Below are positions 30,366-41,199 of a stretch of DNA of 64,000 nucleotides, one piece after another. This stretch comes from Hirsutella rhossiliensis (taxonomy: Eukaryota > Ascomycota > Sordariomycetes > Hypocreales > Ophiocordycipitaceae), in contig NW_025408681.1 in the NCBI RefSeq assembly GCF_020360975.1, positions 186,001-250,000 of the forward strand. Direction: 5' to 3'. The position numbers and the translations under genes are program-made. Below the pieces are notes generated by a model. That model was given only the letters and a program-made list of their open reading frames with translations. It made no database searches and was not told the origin of the DNA. How positions within the stretch are numbered: position 1 is the stretch's first letter; the number at the start of each line of letters is the position of its first letter.

Positions 30366-32080
30366 GTGGAACTAACTTTCTCGCAAGTCGAAAGACAACC
30401 ACATCATGACCCACGTGCGGGTCGAGCGCCGGCGCCAATTATCTGCAGCGATATCGATTGTCCAGACCACCATCATGCTTGCCATGTGCACTGCCGCAAA
30501 ATGGTAGAGCCGCTCTGCCTACAAGCATTGCTTCGTGTGACAATTTTTACCCACGAGACCACCGAGGACGAAGAACAGAGACGTCGCCAATGGCTGCGAT
30601 CTAGTTTAACGCCCCAACTCGAGGCGTATCACGTGTCTCGAGTGCGCAATTTGAGCTCAGAGCTCTGGTATTATATCGCAGACGACCTTTTGCAGACGTA
30701 CGCGTCAGCGAAAGCTAGAGGGACCCTGCCTGGCTACATCGGTACATCCATTAGCAGCATTACAACAACTGAGAGAATGTGGTGCGGATTCACCAAGTAT
30801 GAGGGGATCCGCTATGTTTCGTGGCTTTCTAACTCCCCCAAAGAGCATGGAGCCGTCTTGCTTACTTCCGATGGAGACAGTGCTCCGGAGTGTCTGCTCG
30901 TGGCGGAGAATAATCTGGGAATCACGAAGCTGTCACTAGCCAATTTCTGCGACAAGGTTGTAGAGGAAAGGCCAGGGACTTGGTGGCGGACTATCCGACT
31001 TGATTCCAGGGGAATGAACGTCGATGTAGAGACGGATGTAAGTTGTATGTCTGTGAGGCGCAGCAATCCAGCTAATCATACATCAGGGTGTCAAACTTCG
31101 CTGGTTGGCGCGTGGCAAACTCGGACGGGTGGCATGGAACGTTCCAGAACCAAAGAAGCCCCGATTCCATTACTTCACTAATGGAGTCATGCATCCGGTG
31201 CCTGATCGTATGGCGTCTTTTCTTGCCAACCACCCGGAGGCCACTGGTTACTCGTTTGTTTGGGACTGTGGCCTAGTCTACATCCACGCTCATATAGCTG
31301 GTGAAGGCTTGGCATGCTATCGATCATTCCCACATGGTTCTAGGCTATATATGCCGGTAGACAGCGACGAATTCATCACAGAGATATGGCAGCGGAAGGG
31401 ATATTTACCACGGGAATGGGCAATCGGGGTAAGTCAGCAATCCAATAGTTATCGCCTGAGAACCTAACCGTGGGCAAAATTAGTTTGTGACGAATAAGGA
31501 CCGAATCTTCGTGGCGGGTGCCTATCTGAAGGCAGGGCAGAGGCCATATCATTTGATCGAACGACCTAGCCGACAGCTCAGTCGGGTCTACTTCGAGACC
31601 TCAGCCGATGGCATCGGGGCTCTTGCGTTTGCAACTGATGTTCCGAAGGTGGAGAACCCATCTTTCGTGTGCCCCCAGCCATCCCCTAATAGAGTGTATG
31701 TTTCTACGGAGAGCTTCTTCTTTTCGTCGCATTGCTTGGGCCATCTGGAGGAAATCACGCCCTGTCTTGCTACAGATGCTATGGGCGTGACCGGTCTTAT
31801 TCTCCATTTCCCGGGTGGACATCGAGGAAGTCTTGGAGAAGTAAGGCTCGACTCTTTGGGGACCCGCTTTGCTGTTGTTGACACATCGTCATGGTTTCTC
31901 GCTTTTGGAAAGAGGCAAAACGTTTACCCCTACGTTCTCACGGTCGGGACGTGCCGACCGGAAGGCGCAGATGTCCAACACGTTCTTGAGTTAAGTTGCG
32001 TTGGGAGGTTGGAGTGGATCTGGTCTCATCGGCAGTGCTTGGTAATATGTAACGGTTGTAGGAGTCCTGCGACGGTGTAG
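30366..32080 (+). CDS. hypothetical protein with three exons, F-box-like start
   Basis: Exons 30366-31037, 31087-31428 and 31484-32080. Introns 31038-31086 (GTAAGT...TCAG) and 31429-31483 (GTAAGT...TTAG). All phases are zero, giving up to 536 residues. The start is uncertain: 30366 is a GTG, and the first ATG in frame is near 30501 (MVEPLCLQALLRV). An N-terminal Cys/His cluster (CSDIDCPDHHHACHVHC) and LSSELWYYIADDLLQTY, which looks like an F-box, are followed by a beta-rich C-terminal half (GLILHFPGGHRGSLGEVRLD). Families of fungal F-box-like proteins share this layout; substrate and role are unknown. The gene is intact and flanked by mobile elements. Confidence 0.6.
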
Positions 32081-32506
32081 AAAGATCCTGTCAGAGGGAG
32101 CAGACTGACGGTCAAATCCACGCACATGTAAACCCTAGGAAAGAGGCAGGTCATACACAGGGACTTGAGTCGGGTATCGATACAGCAGAGGAACATTGCC
32201 CCAATCGTGATACGTGGGTCCTGATTCAAGGCCGCCATGGGTCCCAGAGAGGTATCTATTCGTATAAATACCCCCTCAGCGTCGCACAGACAGATAGAAA
32301 ACATGCATCATCGTTTGGACTCAATTGTGCCTGCCCTTAACCTTCCGCCCGCGCTCTCAGCTTGCTGAGAGTAACATTAAGATGAATGCCCTTGGGAAGT
32401 GCGAAAAATACAGGCAGTAGACATCATGCTGAACCCTCTACCCGCTGGTGTTTATCCATCGATTGATAGACGCGGGCAATATGGCGCCGATTCCGAGCTG
32501 ACATCT
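32081..32506. other. non-coding; orphan TATA box and hairpin
   Basis: GTATAAATACC at about 32264-32274 is a good core promoter but only a 21-codon frame follows. CTCTCAGCTTGCTGAGAG (32354-32371) is a perfect 8-bp stem. It lies 140 bp beyond the stop of the minus-strand Helitron, where a Helitron 3' hairpin would be expected. Confidence 0.4.
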
Positions 32507-34374
32507 TCACAAGATGGCATGGCCCGATGCATCACAACCCAGGCTCTCGTAAATCCGTTTCGTCTCCGAGGCCAGGTTCTTGAGCCTCTGCATCGCATCT
32601 ACCATAGTCTGGTCCAGTTTGTTCCCAATGAAGTCTTGGGGCCGCACAGGGCTGAGAAGCTTAATGCCTCGAAGGGTCGTACCCCTGGGCAACTGAACGT
32701 AGAGACTGGTAAAATCGCACTTGGAGGGTTCGCCATTGGTCACGCGATTTCCCCGCAGCTCTAGGAGGACCTTGGCAAAGGTTTTCGACTGAGATATATA
32801 ATCGGTGAGAAAAAGGGCCGGGACAACCGGCAGACCCCGTCGGATGCATTTCGTCGACAAGAACTTGAAGTGAGAATCAGTTGGTTCGAGAATGTGCGAG
32901 ATAGGGCGGACGAGCACCATCTCCGCTGGCAGGACGGGGACTGCCAAGCTCGCCGTGTCGCTTGACTGTAATAAGATGCCTAGCGGTGGACCGAAGTGTA
33001 TAGTGACGTCGTCCGCAAGATGGTATCCTGGGTGTTTCGGATTGGGGATGATGTCTGCCGCAGTAAACTCTGCTCCATTGACAACCTTCAAACCAGTGTA
33101 TAAGTTCTTGTTGACAACAACAGGCATCCCCTGGGCGTAGAATAAGATGCCTGGGATTTTGCATTTGGAGTCATCCCCTTGCTCGATCGCCTGTGCGATC
33201 TCATATTGGGACAGGCCGGCTCTTCTCCAAGTGTGGGTTGACACGAAGACGGAGATGTGCCTCTCATTGAAGCGCGCCCAGTCGACAACGGCTTCCATAT
33301 TGAGGCTCCATCGGTTGCGGTTAAGAGGTGTTATGGCGCGCAAGCCGTTACTGAAGGTAATATCGGAGCGGTCGATCAGCTTTGTGTTCAGCAGGTCCAG
33401 ATCTTGTCATGTCTGAGTACCGTGTTGCACTCGATCCAGGAGAGCGCCTAGCTTAGGGTCGTCGCGTGCGCGGACTTGTTCTTCGAGAAGAACCACGGTC
33501 TTGAACATCAGCCATAGACGGAAACCGCGGTGGTGGGAAATGGTGGCTTGGTTCACAGGGGCGGAGGCGAAATCCGCCATTCGGTCTACCAGGAGGCTCG
33601 TCCACGTACCGGGGCGAACTGATAAAAGTCACCCATCAACAGAACAGCAGGAATACCGCCAAAGGGCTTATCTGGGCAGTCGCGGAGCGACTGGAGACGA
33701 CAGCTGGCCTCGTACAGAGTAGTGCCTCCAAGAATGCTAACTTCGTCGATCACAAGGACCAGCTTCTGCTTCCACACCCACTTCTTGGCCTCCGAGAAAA
33801 GTGGGATTCGTTTGTCGGCGGAGCGGCGGGTATCCAGTCCGCAGGCGGAATGCAAGGTCGTGCCACCGATCTGTGCCGCTGCGCTCCCCGAGGTTCCCGT
33901 GATCTGGAGAAGATGTGCCTGTGCCCTTGCGGAAAAGACCAATTTCAGGGCCTCGACGACCCTAGATTTGCCCGTGCCACCCGGGCCTCCGGTGTACTGG
34001 AGATGTTGACCCGCCGAATCGGGATGTGCGGAGTGTGTGTCCAAGAACCTGCACACCAGTTGAAGGGCCCTTGTCTGCAGAGGGTTGAGGCTATACTCTG
34101 ACGTCGCAAGGTGGCCTAATTTCGTGAAGCTAGTTGTTATATTAACATCAACAAGCATTCGCGGACCCTGTATGGCCGTGCCTTGAGTTCGATGCGGCAG
34201 CGGAACCTCAGCATCATAGTGGCGGGCAAGCACATCGTCTACGTCGGCGTTAGGCGCGTGATGACGGCTACCCTGTGGACCAGTCTCAATCTCGTCCAGC
34301 ATCTGGAGATGGAGCAGCTCCTGGGCCTTCGCAGCGGCCTGGACATCATCTACCGAAAGGTCTGAGAGTGGCAT
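32507..34374 (-). pseudogene. Helitron 1 PIF1-like helicase domain
   Basis: 5'-to-3' helicase that unwinds DNA during rolling-circle transposition. The frame 34374-33586 has QYTGGPGGTGKSRVVEAL (Walker A), LVLVIDEVS (Walker B) and LLMGDFYQFAPV (motif III). After a frameshift near 33600 a second frame runs to 32507, with QATISHHRGFRLWLMFKTVV, a TGA near 33412, then NGLRAITPLNRNRWSLN and later CDFTSLYVQLPRG near the final motif. The standard arrangement follows the Rep part on the same strand. Confidence 0.87.
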
Positions 34375-34608
34375 AGGGGAGCGTCTTGAGCGAGGCGGAT
34401 CTGGTGATAGAAGCGCTCGGGGCGTTGTACAAAAGGCATATCCCCTGATGCCAAATTCTCTTCACCCAGATCCCGAATGAACTGCGCCAAGACTGGGGAA
34501 CCCCTCGTGGCATCGGAATCTCTCACGGCATTATGCATAGTGTGGAGCAAAGCCGCGAAATTCTGATGATGCTCGGCGGCTGTTGCCTGCTCGTCGCCGT
34601 CGTCGTCC

Positions 34609-35264
34609 TCATCGAGGAAAGTCTACGTCGACGGTGTCGTCGCCTTCTGATCGGCTGGCCCAGAGCTTTACGTCTTTGCGCGTGTCCTCGGCAGATTTGC
34701 TAAGAAGGGAGATGTTCGAGACGCGAAAACGCAGCCTGCGACAGAGAGAAGCTTCGTATCCGAGCCATATATCGGCGATATCGCCCTGCATGGTGGGAAG
34801 AAATCGCTCCCAAGGCACGAATAGGGCCAGATGGAGAACAGAGTTGCTGCACTGAATGTGAGAGCACGTTCGGAGAGTTAGCAATGCGGTCTCAGAGCGT
34901 ACCGTCTGAAATAGACCGGGTGCTCGTCCCGGTGATCGTCGCTGATGAAACCTTGAAAGATCGGCACGGCGTACTCGTGGGGTCGGCGAAGTTTCTGAAA
35001 CCAGCCACGCTGGTCTGGAGAGGGTCCCTCAAGGGATATGTGGTTTTCGTCTTCGTCCCGGCCACGGGTACGGACCATGGTAACCATGGACATGTAGTCG
35101 TCGAGGCATATATTTCTCAGCACGTGGCCTCTGTAGGCGTAAGCATCCAAGCACAACAGGGTCCGGCCCCCTCCCTGAGCTGCACCGTCTCCGGTGGCTC
35201 CTCTCCCTCCGTCTCCGCGCCGGCCTGGCAGCGGAGGTGTTTCCACCTCCGAAAGATCGCCCAA
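34609..35264 (-). pseudogene. Helitron 1 region between Rep and helicase
   Basis: Two frames (35264-34878 and 34884-34609) carry HVLRNICLDDYMSMVTMVRT, PHEYAVPIFQGFISDDHRDE and LALFVPWERFLPTMQGD. These segments match the stretch that links the Rep and helicase domains in fungal Helitrons. A frameshift separates the pieces. Confidence 0.7.
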
Positions 35265-35320
35265 TACAGTGCGTTCAGGTTTAGGAAGGACCAGTGCGAG
35301 ACTTTGGTGAAGTCTGTCTG

Positions 35321-36705
35321 TTAGCCGAGCATATGGTCGTACACCTCCACGGCCGAAAGCTGTCTCTCGGAAAATATTCGATCCGCCACCCTCATCAAAA
35401 ACCGACGGCTCTGGCTCAGCACGGCAGGTCGCTGGGCGCCTTGATCGGCTGGTGCTGATGCGTCACGCCTCGACACGGCATCTTCGCGAAGCTGTCGGAA
35501 GACTCCGGCCGCGTGGGCGATTCGTCTCCACATGGCGTGTCCAACTTCGTAGCATAGTTGGTGATGTAAAATACCATGGCCAGGCCCTTGGTCCTCGTCA
35601 AGATCATCGATACGTCGTGGTTGTGGCGGAGGCCAACCGCCATCGCTTTGTTATACCGGTTGACGAGCGGATGGTTGCGACGGATGGTGAGTAGGTTGTC
35701 GTCGTTCAGCCTCGTCGCGTCCACAATCTTCCAGGGTGCCTTAAACCGGCAAGTCGTTCGCCTGTACTTGTCCGCGTCGTGGTTAGTGAGGCCCTTTAGA
35801 GAATACTTGATGCAGGTGTAGGTGTGGGAATGGACCTGGCAGCAGTGCGCGATGAAGTTGGCCTCGGCGTCAAAGGCCGCAGACAGGGCCTCGGTGTCGT
35901 TGATCATCTCCTCGACGGGGTGGATCGGCTTCCGCTCCTGGCGGAGTGCCTTCCCGGCGTCCTCATCCAGGCACTCGTGGAAGACCGAGTCCACGTAGCG
36001 CACCACTCGGGCACGATACTCTTCTTCTCGAGGGTCGGCGATGTCGTCGATGAGCGACGGCAGCTCCATGTTGCCGTGCAACCACAGGAGTCCGTGCAGG
36101 TGCAGACTACCGCGATCGTTCGTCTCCACCGTTGCATAATAGTGACTCGCCTTCCCGAAGATCGACTCTTGGCCTGTTCGGACGTATTTTTCGAAGAACA
36201 AAGATATTTCTCTATGGAAGAAGATGGCAGAGCTGACCGGATCCATGATACTGAGGGCAATCCTGTCGTATATCCCCCGGAGATCCGCCAATACGTCCTT
36301 CGCCGCGTGATAATCGTGGAGCCTGTGGATGGAGAGCCGCATCTTGACCGGGCTGTTGATGTCGTTGGGGTTGATGGGAAACCAAATTGCGGGCGTGCCA
36401 GTCCAGATGTTAATTGCTTGTATCTTCCTGCGCATGAGCAGTCGCGTTTCGTTGGAGAGCGGCTGGGCATGGCCGAAGATGGACAACTCACGGAGCAGGA
36501 ACGCCACGTCGGGGTCCGTCGTCTTCCTTGTTTCTCGCATCTCGTCCTCGGCATTCTTCAGTCGGTCCCCTGTCAGGGTTTCGGAAACTCGTTCAACCCT
36601 CTCGAAAGAACCCTTTGTCGTGCGCACCATGCTGATGCGGCGGTTAGAAGAGCGGAGGAGGATGTTGAAAACGAGAAAGCAAAAGATGGGGTGGCTGGCA
36701 AACCG
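35321..36705 (-). pseudogene. Helitron 1 Rep (HUH nuclease) domain
   Basis: Rolling-circle replication initiator. Frame 36705-35416 begins RFASHPIFCFLVFN just past an in-frame TGA. It includes IWFPINPNDINSPV, the HUH metal site in RGSLHLHGLLWLHGN, and the two-tyrosine motif in VFYITNYATKLDTP, so the catalytic His pair and both Tyr are retained. A frameshift near 35535 moves the rest to 35533-35321 (MWRRIAHAAGVFRQLRED, RFLMRVADRIFSERQLS). Confidence 0.9.
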
Positions 36706-38742
36706 TCACCCATGTCGCTGCAACACGTATCTGGCCAAGTAACTGAGCGAGTGGTTCACATAGAGCACGGCGGCCGCCGGAGCCTGCTGTTGCTGGAGGT
36801 CCGACGCGTGCAGCGCCTTTGGGCCACCTCTGCCCCAGGGGAAAAGCTTCGGGAAGGTGCGCAGGAAGAAGTCCTCGTGCAGGCTGTACGTAAACTCTGC
36901 GCCTCGTTCCACCAGGATGTACAGCTGCGCTCCCGTGCCCTGGACATGCATCGCGCACGGCTCAGCCTCGTCGGCACCTCGAGTCCGGCTCGTCTGGATA
37001 GCGTCGGCTAGAAATGAAAGCTTATCGGCCTCTTCGAAAGCCGCTGGCCCGTCAAGAGGAAACATTCCGGACGATGTCGTTTCTAGAATAATGTCACCAT
37101 CGCCGTCGGCATCCTCCGGTCCTGGAGTGGAGGTACGGGCGTCACCCGACAAGGGGAGGTCCTGTTCGTTCGGCAGAGTGCCGCCGGGAAGGTTGGAGTC
37201 GTGACCGGACTGAGCTTGCGCCGATGCAACAATCTCTTCAATGCTCGTGAACCGGTTATCTTCCAAACCTCGATCGGTATCTGGGACTATGTGGTCTGTC
37301 TGCGTCTTCTCAGCAACGGACGGCTCGTCCCGCTGCATGCTGTCCATGATGAGCATAGGGACATTGGAGCCGTCTGCGTACTGCCAGTCATCTATCTCGC
37401 CATGATCGATCGCGATGTGCTCGTAGAGCGGATTGTTCTTCTGGAGCCATGACAGGGCGGCCGTCACGCGGGACTTGCGCACTTGGAGAAGAAGGCCAAC
37501 GTCGGCAGCGCCAGGTTTGCTGGAGCCACTCCAAGAAACGTGGATGTTCTCGATGGTTTCCAAAAGAGGGCGAGGGAGGACTGTGGCAACGAGGTCCTCG
37601 ACCTTGTTCGGAAAGACCACGAAATGGCCCTTGACGTGCTTCCGGTAGCTGAGGCCTGACGGGGTCTTGTTGTCGACGGTGAACTCTGTGATGTAGCCGA
37701 ATGAGGCCTGCAGGGCAATCAGCCTTTCCTCAACGGGAGAGAGGCCGTCAAGTGCTTCGGGATACCGATACTCGCATCCAATGTGCATGTTGTTGACGGT
37801 ACAGGTCTTCGGCAGTTTCCCCTTCTTCAAAGCAGCGGAGCATTCGTGGCAAACCATAGCTTCAGCGTCGTCGCCAGCGGGAAAACATTCCGTGCACTCC
37901 TGGAGCGCCGTCGTGGCCTGCAGCAAGGAGGGCGACAAGTGCGTCCTCCAGCGGATCGTGGTGAGCTCGGACGGAGGTTGCTTCCTGTAGCAAAAGCTGC
38001 AGTGCGAAATCGGCAACGTCCTTTCATCGGTGAATGCCTGGTGGAAGGACTTCGCAGTCTCTACCTGGAGGGGAAGCGGGACCTCTTTGCACCAAGATCT
38101 TGTTACCGATTCCTTCTCCTTGTCACGAAAACGAGATTCATGGTATCGCAGAATGGCCTCGAGGGACTCTCGTTGGAGCGGGGCGGTTTCCTGCGACGGC
38201 CTCGTTCTTTTCCGGGGTCGGTCCGGCCTCGTGGGCGGCGGAGTCGAAAGTCCTTCCAGTTGTGGGTCCCTGACGCGTTTTCGAGGGGACGGAGTGTGCG
38301 GAATCGGTCGTGCAGGCGGCGGAGGTCGAAGCCTCAGGCAGTCTTCAGACGGGAGAATCTGTGGGACACGGACGATGCCCTCGGGAATGGCCAGTGGTAG
38401 GGTCGGCGGCATCACTTCGGGCCCTTGACGACCGGGCTCACCCGCCTGCTCCTGCATTCGTAGCCTTGTGGCTCTTGCCCGTGAACGCTCGTCGGCCTGT
38501 TCTTGCGTGATGGCGGCCATCGTACGGGCGAGCTCATCTTTCGGAACCGTAACCCTATGTTGTCGAGGTGGACGTCGTCGGGTGTTCCGGCGTTCTAGGA
38601 CTTCTAAAGTACGCCGCACCTCCTCAGGGGAGACTCTGACCGGCTCTCGGCGGGCTCTGTTCTGGATGCGTTGGCTATCGAGATCCTCTAGCGTGCGGCG
38701 GATTTTATCGATCGGAATCGTGACCGGCTCCTGGCAGGGCAT
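36706..38742 (-). pseudogene. Helitron 1 N-terminal region with zinc motif (DUF6570-like)
   Basis: The likely start is the ATG at 38742 (MPCQEPVTIPIDKIRRTL). The first 90 residues contain three related repeats around RRTLEDL, RRTLEVL and ARTMAAI. A Pro/Arg-rich linker follows. A zinc-like block has CSFCYRKQP, CTECFPAGDD and MVCHECSAALKKGKLPKTC, the region often found before Rep in fungal Helitrons. Then GHFVVFPNKVEDLV and YSLHEDFFLRTFPKLFPWGR lead into Rep. The frame ends at a TGA (36708-36706) but continues in the same frame into Rep, so a single substitution separates them. Confidence 0.85.
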
Positions 38743-39589
38743 CGTCGAGGTAGTCGTCGAAAGATATGGGCAGCGAAGACGGGGACGGACGTACGCAAAG
38801 ACGAAAGACGCAAACGACGCGGTCATGGCCGGTATCGAGAAGGCCCAGACGAGGGCGATTTTTACGCAGGCCACATCGCGGATGGCACGGCACACCTCGG
38901 CGACGCTGTCTCAGGTTTCAGAACCCACCATCGCATCGAGGCGGCCGTCGAGAGGGCGGCGTCTACTACAGTCACATGGCGGCTTCCTCGCTGGCCCGGC
39001 AGGCACGTACGAGAAGCAGAATTCACATCGGTGTCGCAACTTTCCCGAAGTCCCTAATTCCCTATGGCCTGTCTTGGGGTTGGTACGGAGATCTGGCGGG
39101 AGGAGCGGTGAGGGGCAGCGGGGGAATTATTATCTGGAAAAAGGATGGAAAAAAAAGGCAAAAAGCAACCAGAGCAGCAACCGGGGAGTGAGACATCGAG
39201 ACCAAGAGAAGACAAGAGAAGAGATGTGTGACTTTTCGTGGCCATGTTGGGGGGCTTGCGAAGCCGGGCTCAGGGAGCGAACCGTGCGTCGCGGGGGTGG
39301 GAAGGAGGGGGCGGAAGGAAGAACCTTCGGAACCTTCCGTTCCTCAGGCAAAAAAAAAAAGGACCGCCTAGGAAGGGCGCGGGAGGGGGCGGAAGGAGGA
39401 TCCTTTCGTCTCTTCGTTCCTCAAGGCATTTGCGGGGGAAGGACGCGAAGAAGGACCCTTTCGTCTCTCAACGTCTTGCGCTCCGTCATGCCTTGCGCTC
39501 CGCAACGTCTCGTGCACCGCAACGTCTTGCGTCCCACATTGTGCACGCATACACCTGGCACATCGGTGCATCAAGCCGCCGCGCATCCA
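38743..39589. other. non-coding; G-rich repeats and 17-bp satellite
   Basis: Presumably holds the 5' end of Helitron 1 (minus strand) and the upstream region of the gene at 39590. 39295-39430 has degenerate units of the form GGGGGCGGAAGGAGGATCC ending CGTTCCTCAAGGCA, plus a run of ten A at 39351-39360. Confidence 0.45.
39467..39534 (+). repeat. 17-bp tandem repeat, four degenerate units
   Basis: Units CTCAACGTCTTGCGCTC, CGTCATGCCTTGCGCTC, CGCAACGTCTCGTGCAC and CGCAACGTCTTGCGTCC. Same period and similar sequence to the array at 21261-21362. It ends 55 bp before a start codon. Confidence 0.8.
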
Positions 39590-40552
39590 ATGACGAACCA
39601 GCTAAAGAGGAAGGCAAGCGCATTATTGGACAAAAGGGAAAGCGAGATCATTTTCCTGCTGTCGGAGGAGAGAGGCCCGAACTATCGTCACCGCGACACT
39701 TGGAAGAATGCCATCGCGGTGGCAACGATGCGTTATGCTGACGACTCGGACTTCTCTGGCCTCTCTCCCACATCAACAAATGTGGTAGAATTCACAGCTC
39801 TGGCACGAATTTTGCCCTTTGGTCTTATGATGTTCCTTCACAGAGAAGGTATTCCCCAAAGTGTGCGAGAGAAGATTTCAGACATGCCGCTACACAGATT
39901 CTGGCTGGATTATCATGACGTCATCAGAATGAAAGCTCACTATTTGGCGGAGCAGTATTTTTCTGGTACGTTATTCTCACATTTCCGAGAGATCAGACAT
40001 TGACAAAAAGTAGAAATATCTATCTGGCTTTATCCTCAAACTACCGCGGAACTGTCGGAGAACTTAGGATCGCAGATTGAGGTTTATGGCAGCATTATAC
40101 CCGATGGTTACGAGCTAGCAGAAGGTGCTGCCCTCGACAAGGCGAAGACTGCGCTGCAAACCTATTTGTTTGTCGGCTTAAAAAGGAGTGACAAACGGAG
40201 GCAAGAAGGCCCTGGCAATATTACATTTTCGGTCAACTTACATATGCCCAAATGTGAAGGGAGCGATTTTTTCTTGGAGATATGGGTGTGTTACGAGCTG
40301 GGGAAGCATATCGTCGAAGCGAGCATGGAGTCTCTTGAGAGCATGGCTGACATGTTGGGCGACTTCGTTTTCGCTGGAGTAGATTCCAGCCGCCTCGCGC
40401 GGAAAGCAGGACCATTCGAGCGAGCCAACATTATGCAGGTCTGCAGGGATGCCAACGACTTCAAAGTTCTGCTCCCCATGGGCTTCGCGGAGGGCTATAA
40501 GCTGTATAAGCATCTGTATTTGTCCGTAGTTAACCAACCCGCAACAATTTAA
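39590..40552 (+). CDS. orphan protein, 305 residues, two exons
   Basis: Exons 39590-39965 and 40011-40552. The intron 39966-40010 (GTACGT...AAAAAG, 45 bp, with TTGAC as branch point) restores the frame with a split Val codon. The protein starts MTNQLKRKASALLDKRESEI and is mixed alpha/beta in look, with no signal peptide or membrane segment. The second exon has GSIIPDGYELAEGAALDKAK and GNITFSVNLHMPKCEGSDFF. No family was recognised. The frame is intact in a region of decayed transposons, which argues for a functional gene. The start is chosen as the first ATG after the satellite array. Confidence 0.65.
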
Positions 40553-41199
40553 AACTTGTTTCCATTACATATACACCTAAGCCGGCTTCAAGTATTCGGC
40601 CAGTTATGTTCTCTTGATCTGTCCTCTCTGGCGCGACCTTGCCCCGAGAACCGATGGCGATGCTGCCACTCCCTGCATGCCAGTACATAGTCCTGGAATA
40701 ATCGACTGGCGAAAAGTATCGCCACGGAATGAACTCAAATTTGTCCTCTGTCACTTCGCCCTGATGGTATGTTAGCGTTTATTGGACTGCAAGCCTCGCA
40801 GCGATCCCACCTCTGACATGTTGAGTTGACGGTTGCTACAAACGCCAACAACTCCTCTCCCTACGTCGCCGATTTGTAAAAGCGTGAGGTCGAGATGGAA
40901 GCCCTCGCAGAAGCTTTACGGCGCCCGTGGTCGTACGGCGAAACTGTGTGGAATTTGGTCGTCGCAGAGGTTACAGATGAAGAGTCGCGGGGTTAGTATC
41001 GCGAGAGCATGTGCGCTATGAATGACAATTTCCGTTGGGCACCCACAGCAACCGGAGATATGCTCGGCTATTGGCAGGAACGGATAATTATTGTCCCAGG
41101 ACCAAACCCTTTGGGAGCACGTGACTGTCTCATCCCTTTATTTGCTGTTGCGGCTCTTAGCCACGGAACAATTATCTCGCAACCAAGCCCAATGCATGG
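40553..41199. other. no gene recognised
   Basis: A minus-strand frame 40754-40530 (MTEDKFEFIPWRYFSPVDYS) looks protein-like but is short and overlaps the 3' end of the preceding gene region. It is left unassigned. Confidence 0.25.

Noticed and set aside
35824..37011. 395-residue plus-strand ORF
   Set aside because: It is antisense to the Helitron Rep and N-terminal region, with residues biased by the opposite strand. Only the minus-strand frame has recognisable motifs.
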